Made by a program: the position numbers and the translations under genes. Shown piece by piece: positions 59,408-64,000 of a stretch of 64,000 bases of DNA (positions within the stretch are counted from its first letter, which is position 1; each line of letters begins with the position of its first letter). Source of the stretch: Azospirillum sp. GTDB lineage: Bacteria; Pseudomonadota; Alphaproteobacteria; Azospirillales; Azospirillaceae. A model generated the notes under the pieces. That model saw only the letters and a program-made list of their open reading frames with translations. It was not told the origin of the DNA and did not search any database. The DNA lies in the NCBI GenBank assembly GCA_016124535.1, contig WGNK01000049.1, positions 24,942 to 88,941 on the forward strand. Direction: 5' to 3'.

Positions 59408-62386
59408 ATGCTCGCAGAGAATGTCCGCACGGTTCAGGACAATATTCTTCACCTGCTCGATCGCCAGCGGGGTCTTCTGGAGCAGATCGAAGCGACCCCG
59501 GATTTGCTCAAGGATAGTCGTGAGGACGGGCTGGCACGCACCCTCGATCTTGGCGGTGCTCGCGAATGCCGAAACTTCCTGGCCAATGAGCTGGCCAAAG
59601 TCGGGCGGCTGGAGATGGTGCTGGCGGTGGTCGGGACCATGAAGGCCGGCAAATCGACCACGATCAACGCGATCGTCGGCACCGAAGTGCTACCCAACCG
59701 CAACCAGCCGATGACCACGCTGCCGACCCTGATCCGCCACGTCGAAGGGTTGACCCAACCGGTACTGACCGTGCCCGACCCCTTGCCCCTGGTTGACATG
59801 GCGGGGCTGGTCCGCGCCGAGCTGCTGCGCCTGCGCGCCGCCGGCCGGTTGGGCGAGCTTCGACTGGCGAGCGATCCGGACGGTCGTGGGCTGATCGAGA
59901 CTCTGCTCGACCGCTTTCCCGCCGCGGGCCTCTCGCAGCCCTATCATGGTCAGCCGGCGATTTTCGGTTTCCTCAAGACGCTGAACGATCTGATGCGGCT
60001 GGCTCGCGATCCGCTGATCGGGATCGAGCCGCCGTTCGACGCCTATGAGGATGCCGGCCAGTTACCGGTGATCGAGGTCGAATTCTTTCATCTGAAGCGT
60101 CTGGACGCCTTGCGCCATGGCAGCTTCGCCTTGCTCGATACCCCAGGCCCCAACGAGGCCGGGCAAAGCGGCAAACTGCGCCAGATCCTGCGCGACCAGT
60201 TGGCGCGCGCCTCGGCGGTGCTGGCGGTGCTCGACTACACCCAGCTGAAATCGGAAGCCGAGGCCGAAATTCGCAACGATCTGCTCGACATCGCCGAACA
60301 GACCGAGGACCGCCTGTTTGTGCTGGTCAATAAATTCGACCAGAAGGACCGCAACAGCATGGATGTGGCCGGGACCTGCGCCCATGTCGCGGAAGGGCTG
60401 CTGGGCGGGCGGATCGCCGGCGAACGGGTCTTTGCGGTATCGTCGCGCAACGCCTATCTGGCCAATCGCGCGCGCGCCGAGATCGAACATCATCGCCGCC
60501 TGCCGGAGCCGGCCCGTGAAGGCTGGGTCGCCGACTTTGCCAAGCTGGCGCTGGGCATCGCCTGGCCGCGCAGCCTGCACAATCCGGCGATGGTGGCAGC
60601 CGCCGCCGGCGAGCTTTGGGTCAACAGCCGGTTCGACGCACCGATCCGTCAGATCGTGGTCCAGGCCGCCGCCCAGGCCGCAATGATCAGCCTGAAATCG
60701 GCCCTGGCCAAGCTGGTCGACTACGGTCGGCGGATCGATGCTTTCCTGCTTTTGCGCCACGGCGCCCTGGGCCAGGACGTGGAGAAGCTGCGCGGCCTGA
60801 TCGCCCGGCTTGAGCGCACCATCGCCAGCATTGCCGAGGCCGAGGCCGAGGCGCGTCGGCAGGTCTTTCGCATCACCGCTCTCTATGGCACCGTACTCGG
60901 GCGGATCGACGGCGATGTTCGCGACACTCTGCGCGCGGCCTTGGCCCAATACTTCAAGAGCGGCCGCTACGACGCCACCGCGGTCGCGGCCCTGTTTGCC
61001 GAACGGCTGGAGCAATCGCGGCGACAGATCGCCGTTACCAGCGGTACGGCGGCGGACCGCTTCGCGGCGGCGCTGACTCCCGGTCCTGCGGGGACGCCGG
61101 CGGAGCTTTCGGCCGCCGATTTCGATCCCAGCCAGCCGGTCAGCCGGTTCGATCAGGCGCCGGCGGCGCGGGCGTTCGCGGGGCGCATCGCCGAGCATGT
61201 CAAGGCGATCACCCAGGACGCCGTCCGCATTGCCGAGGAGCGGCTGCGCGCCGCCGCGTCGCTGCTGGAGGACGAGGTTGCGAGCGCTTTGAGAGGCTCG
61301 GTCGGCGGCATCCTGGAGCAGGCGCGCCAGATGTTGCACCACCAGGGCTTTCGGATGGAGATCGCGTTCCAGGACCCGAAGCTCGACGGTGTCGGGCTGG
61401 GCTTCGACGACCTGATCGCCGCCGGCCTGTCCCAGCAATCGACCATCCGCAAGGGCCGCCGTGAATCCCAATCTATGCTGGGCGTGGTCGGGCGCTGGTG
61501 GAAGGGCGACCAGAGCGAGTGGGGTTACGAGACCGTCACCACGCGGGAGACCCATTACCAGGTCGATATCGACCTGATCCGCGCCGTCCTGTTCGATACT
61601 CTGAAGCCGGCCTCGAAAGAGCTTGCCGACGAGGCCCGCGCCGATCTCGATCAGGCACTTGATCCCAAGGTGCTGGCCCATTTCCAGTCGTTGCGGACCT
61701 ATCTGGAAAGCTTCCGCAGCGTGCTGCGCGACGGCATCGAGGACCACCGGCGCACCGAGCGGTCGCTCGACAGCCTGGCCCGGGTGATCGACCGCTTGTC
61801 CGGCGGGCTGGCCGAGCTCAACCGCGACGTCGCGGCGGCCAAGGTGCGGCTCGATGCCATCCCGCCGCCGTCCTTCGCGGCTTTGCCGCCGGCCGAACTC
61901 GGAGAACCGGCGGCCGCGCCGCCGCCGCGGCTGGCCGGCGGGTGGGACGAGTTTACCTCGGTCGACGAGACCATCGCCGGTGACCGCACCATCGGCGGCG
62001 ACGAAACGCTGGCCGGCACGCTGCTGATGAAGGCGTTCGTACCCTGCCTGGAACTCAGCTATGGCGGGCGGCAGATCGTGGTCGATGGCGACGGCAGCCG
62101 CGCCGCGATCGGTCGCGGACCCGATTGCACCGTGGTGGTATCGGGGCGCCGCGCGTCGCGCCGTCACGCCGAAATCTTCTTTCAGAACGGCGCCTTCATG
62201 GTGCTCGACGCCAGTTCCAACGGCACCTTCGTGGAATTCGCCGATGGCCGGCGCAAGCTGCTGACCAAGAGCGCCGAATTGCTCGAGGGTTCGGGCAAGA
62301 TCGGGCTGGGCATGGAACCGGGCGGCGATCCGGAGCATGTCCTGTTGTTCCGCTGTACCCGGCAATTCGGGTCCGGATCCCGCTAG
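59408..62386 (+). CDS. CrfC-like dynamin GTPase fused to an FHA domain
   Basis: 992 residues. The first about 820 strongly resemble E. coli CrfC (YjdA), a dynamin-type GTPase tied to the replication clamp and fork positioning. P-loop VVGTMKAGKSTTINAIVGTE (about 75-94), G2 PMTTLPTLIRH, G3 LLDTPGPNEAGQ (about 244) and G4 VLVNKFDQKDRNS (about 307) are intact, followed by long coiled regions. E. coli CrfC ends there; this protein adds a linker with three DxT[I/L]xG motifs (Thr855, 861, 867) and an FHA domain (about 877-985) with GRGPDC, RASRRHAEI and SSNGTF, which binds phospho-threonine. Start ATG 59408, weak GGA site. Transcribed alone. Confidence 0.88.
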   Translation: MLAENVRTVQDNILHLLDRQRGLLEQIEATPDLLKDSREDGLARTLDLGGARECRNFLANELAKVGRLEMVLAVVGTMKAGKSTTINAIVGTEVLPNRNQPMTTLPTLIRHVEGLTQPVLTVPDPLPLVDMAGLVRAELLRLRAAGRLGELRLASDPDGRGLIETLLDRFPAAGLSQPYHGQPAIFGFLKTLNDLMRLARDPLIGIEPPFDAYEDAGQLPVIEVEFFHLKRLDALRHGSFALLDTPGPNEAGQSGKLRQILRDQLARASAVLAVLDYTQLKSEAEAEIRNDLLDIAEQTEDRLFVLVNKFDQKDRNSMDVAGTCAHVAEGLLGGRIAGERVFAVSSRNAYLANRARAEIEHHRRLPEPAREGWVADFAKLALGIAWPRSLHNPAMVAAAAGELWVNSRFDAPIRQIVVQAAAQAAMISLKSALAKLVDYGRRIDAFLLLRHGALGQDVEKLRGLIARLERTIASIAEAEAEARRQVFRITALYGTVLGRIDGDVRDTLRAALAQYFKSGRYDATAVAALFAERLEQSRRQIAVTSGTAADRFAAALTPGPAGTPAELSAADFDPSQPVSRFDQAPAARAFAGRIAEHVKAITQDAVRIAEERLRAAASLLEDEVASALRGSVGGILEQARQMLHHQGFRMEIAFQDPKLDGVGLGFDDLIAAGLSQQSTIRKGRRESQSMLGVVGRWWKGDQSEWGYETVTTRETHYQVDIDLIRAVLFDTLKPASKELADEARADLDQALDPKVLAHFQSLRTYLESFRSVLRDGIEDHRRTERSLDSLARVIDRLSGGLAELNRDVAAAKVRLDAIPPPSFAALPPAELGEPAAAPPPRLAGGWDEFTSVDETIAGDRTIGGDETLAGTLLMKAFVPCLELSYGGRQIVVDGDGSRAAIGRGPDCTVVVSGRRASRRHAEIFFQNGAFMVLDASSNGTFVEFADGRRKLLTKSAELLEGSGKIGLGMEPGGDPEHVLLFRCTRQFGSGSR

Positions 62387-62966
62387 ACCGGTGGCGGGAG
62401 CTGAAAATCTGCGCGAGGGCGGCTGACCTGCGGGCCGGTTGGCGATCCGAGTCGATCACGGAAATGCGACAGGAGGGTGGCGTGACTAAATTTTAGGCAA
62501 ACTCGCTGAGGCCCAAGGGCGCCCTTACAACAAAGGTCGTAGCGGGCCCTTATCCACAGGCTTGCCCCCAGTTGCAGTGCAAAACTTCGAGTCAAGAGTA
62601 TTTGGCGTTGCGGCAAGGCGGTCCCGGTGAACCGGCCGGGCAGTTCAAGGCGGCGCCTGGCATTGTTACCGTGATGCCGGTCACGGGCGTGATGGCGGGA
62701 GCGCTGGCATTGCCCGCAATACCGCACTGGGCCGCACAGGCCGCGGGCAAATATCCGCAAGATTATCCACTGCTGCAGCGCATATATTAAGCGTCAAATT
62801 CTTACCGCATGGCGCACCGGCCCCACGCTGTATTGGAGCGGCGGTCCAAGCCCGGACGGTCAAGCGGCCGCTTGGGATCGGTCGCCGGGCTGTTCGGGGT
62901 CAGTGCCTGGCCAATTCGGGGTCAAGCGCAGTGGACGGAACCATGGGTACCTGATGCGGTCTCAGA
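62387..62966. other. 580-bp gene-free region with DnaA-box-like words
   Basis: No convincing gene. It contains a perfect DnaA box TTATCCACA (62550-62558), a one-mismatch copy TTATCCACT (62763-62771) and the 12-base palindrome AAGGGCGCCCTT (62515-62526). With only two boxes and no AT-rich unwinding stretch this is not an origin by itself. Confidence 0.4.
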
Positions 62967-63113
62967 TCAAATCATGCCGGAATGCGCGATGCCGTAGAGC
63001 CCGATATAGATCAGGTAGACGGCGACAATCAGATTGAGCAGGCTGGGCTTGACCAGGATCAGCACCCCGGCGATCAGGGCGACAATTGGCTGAATTTTTC
63101 CGATGAATTCCAT
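62967..63113 (-). CDS. Small membrane protein, DUF3096 type
   Basis: 48 residues: MEFIGKIQPIVALIAGVLIL, then VKPSLLNLIVAVYLIYIGLYG. This is the size and pattern of the DUF3096 family, with two membrane helices and a short loop containing KPSLLN. The ATG at 63113 has GGAGG eight bases upstream. Function unknown; members are usually stress-associated small membrane proteins, but that is not shown here. Confidence 0.8.
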   Translation of the reverse strand: MEFIGKIQPIVALIAGVLILVKPSLLNLIVAVYLIYIGLYGIAHSGMI

Positions 63114-63751
63114 TGATGTGCCTCCGTAGGGATCTGCCTCGTAGGTCCATTTGGGATTGAGGGTCGAAGTCGGCGAGGGCCAGAAGCGGGATTGGGCCAT
63201 GACCTCACTGGGCGAAGCCCCCTGGCCGGGGCGCCTTGGAACCAGCGTCTGGACCGGGAGCCGGATGCCACATAGTCAATATTACTTACTTCGGGGACGG
63301 AGTCCAGAGTCGAGAACTGAGCGGAATTGCCGGAGGCGTTTCCGTCCCATCGGGCTGCGGCGCGGCCTTCCGGTGCAGCGGTTCGATCGCTTGTCCTCGG
63401 CGGAATACCGTCAGGTCAAATTGCGATCGATTTTTGGTTGGAGTCCGGTTGGCGATTTGTGGCCCTGTGTTGGACTTGTTGGCGTGTTGGACTTGTTGGC
63501 GCTGCTCCATCGTCCAAGGGCGCCGCCGGCCTGACGGGGGGGTGTCCCCGCTGAGCTGGACCCCTCGGTGGGGGCCACCCGGACCGGTTTGTTAGGTGGA
63601 GTCGCTGCCGTCCCGACCGCTTAAAATGAGCCTCCTCGACGCGGCGAATGGAAACGAGCCTCCCGGGAGCGGGGATCTGGCTGCAACCTTGAAGCGATTT
63701 TGGTGATCGGCTCGCGGTTCGGCGGCCGGGTCAAGGGCGCGCCCGGTCGGT
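63114..63751. other. 638-bp region without recognised genes
   Basis: Less GC-rich than the surroundings, with no frame showing coding character. It contains a 17-bp tandem duplication and lies against a transposase remnant, so it is probably debris of past insertions. The DUF3096 promoter must lie at its left end. Confidence 0.45.
63467..63500. repeat. 17-bp tandem repeat, two copies
   Basis: GTGTTGGACTTGTTGGC is duplicated exactly in non-coding DNA. Confidence 0.85.
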
Positions 63752-64000
63752 GCCAAGCCCAAGCGCGCGCCGGCCCGACGCAACCGCGGCCACCTGCCGG
63801 CGCACCTGGAGCGGCTCGAGCGCCTGGTCGATCTTGCGGACAAGACCTGTCCTTGGCTCGCGGCGGTGAGCTGCACAAGATCAGGGACGAGGTCACCGAG
63901 CCGCTCGACGTGGTGCCGCGGCACCTGCGGGTGATCGCCACCAACCGCCCGGTCTATGGCTGCCGGGGTTGCGCGGAAGCCGTCGTCCAGGAGCCGGCAG
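63752..64000 (+). pseudogene. IS66-type transposase (TnpC) remnant, frameshifted, cut by the window edge
   Basis: Two reading frames together match the N-terminal zinc-finger region of IS66 TnpC. The first gives ARRNRGHLPAHLERLERLVD then LADKTCP; after a frameshift near 63850-63868 the other gives GELHKIRDEVTEPLDVVPRH, LRVIATNRPVYGCRGC and AEAVVQEPA. The CPCCGG part expected at the junction is damaged (CPWLA in one frame). Upstream sequence does not continue the transposase, so the 5' part has been lost. Whether an intact C-terminal part lies beyond the window is not known. Confidence 0.75.

Noticed and set aside
60062..62365. 767-residue minus-strand open frame opposite the dynamin-FHA gene
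   Set aside because: Shadow of the plus-strand gene; no ribosome site and no recognisable protein family.
62387..62966. Replication origin
   Set aside because: Only two DnaA-box-like words, no AT-rich unwinding element, and no dnaA, dnaN, hemE or parAB genes nearby.

Overview
This window is high-GC, densely packed DNA that fits a free-living, flagellated alphaproteobacterium, most likely of the Rhodospirillales. The evidence is gene content: a Tad/CpaC-F pilus locus, a flgE-flgK-flgL cluster, a nitrate transporter beside a PP2C/Ser-Thr kinase, a hyp hydrogenase-maturation cluster, a phasin, cobS/cobC, a MocR regulator, large chemoreceptors and PAS kinases. No rRNA, tRNA, CRISPR array or intact prophage was recognised. 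The genus assignment is inference.

Layout. 1-4.1 kb: spermidine/putrescine-type ABC transporter operon (ATPase, binding protein, two permeases; the last runs off the left edge), divergent from a MocR regulator (4.4-5.9 kb) across a region with repeated TTGGCTCC boxes. 5.9-9.2 kb: a NarK/NasA-type transporter and a PP2C-kinase fusion, transcribed divergently from two back-to-back sigma-54 promoters. 9.1-19.9 kb: phosphopantetheinyl transferase, chemoreceptor, dihydroxy-acid dehydratase, cupin, Crp/Fnr regulator, two uncharacterised proteins, a methyltransferase, a small membrane protein, and cobS-cobC. 19.9-30.5 kb: flagellar hook and junction genes, including a second, degenerate FlgK-like protein, then a large chemoreceptor and an unrecognised 401-residue protein. 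30.5-39.3 kb: two-component genes, a phasin and hypA-hypB-(membrane protein)-hypF-hypC. 39.5-49.2 kb: a methyltransferase, an EmrAB-type efflux pair controlled by a divergent TetR regulator with three operator copies, GDP-fucose synthase, a CHASE-PAS kinase and a sulfurtransferase. 49.2-58.9 kb: alanyl-tRNA editing protein, cysteine synthase, Nudix hydrolase, then the Tad genes cpaC-cpaD-cpaE-cpaF-tadB-tadC. 59.4-62.4 kb: a dynamin-like GTPase closely resembling E. coli CrfC, fused to a C-terminal FHA domain. 62.4-64 kb: mostly gene-free DNA, one small membrane protein and a broken IS66-type transposase fragment at the right edge.

Most interesting items: the CrfC-FHA fusion with three evenly spaced threonine motifs before the FHA domain, suggesting phospho-control of a replication-associated dynamin; a cpaE gene with no ATG, GTG or TTG codon upstream of its conserved N-terminus but a strong ribosome site before an ATT; the degenerate FlgK paralogue; the divergent sigma-54 promoters; and a recurrent class of short (12-17 bp) perfect or near-perfect tandem duplications scattered through coding and non-coding DNA, several of which encode extra protein repeats (HypF, HypB, EmrB-like, FlgK-like).
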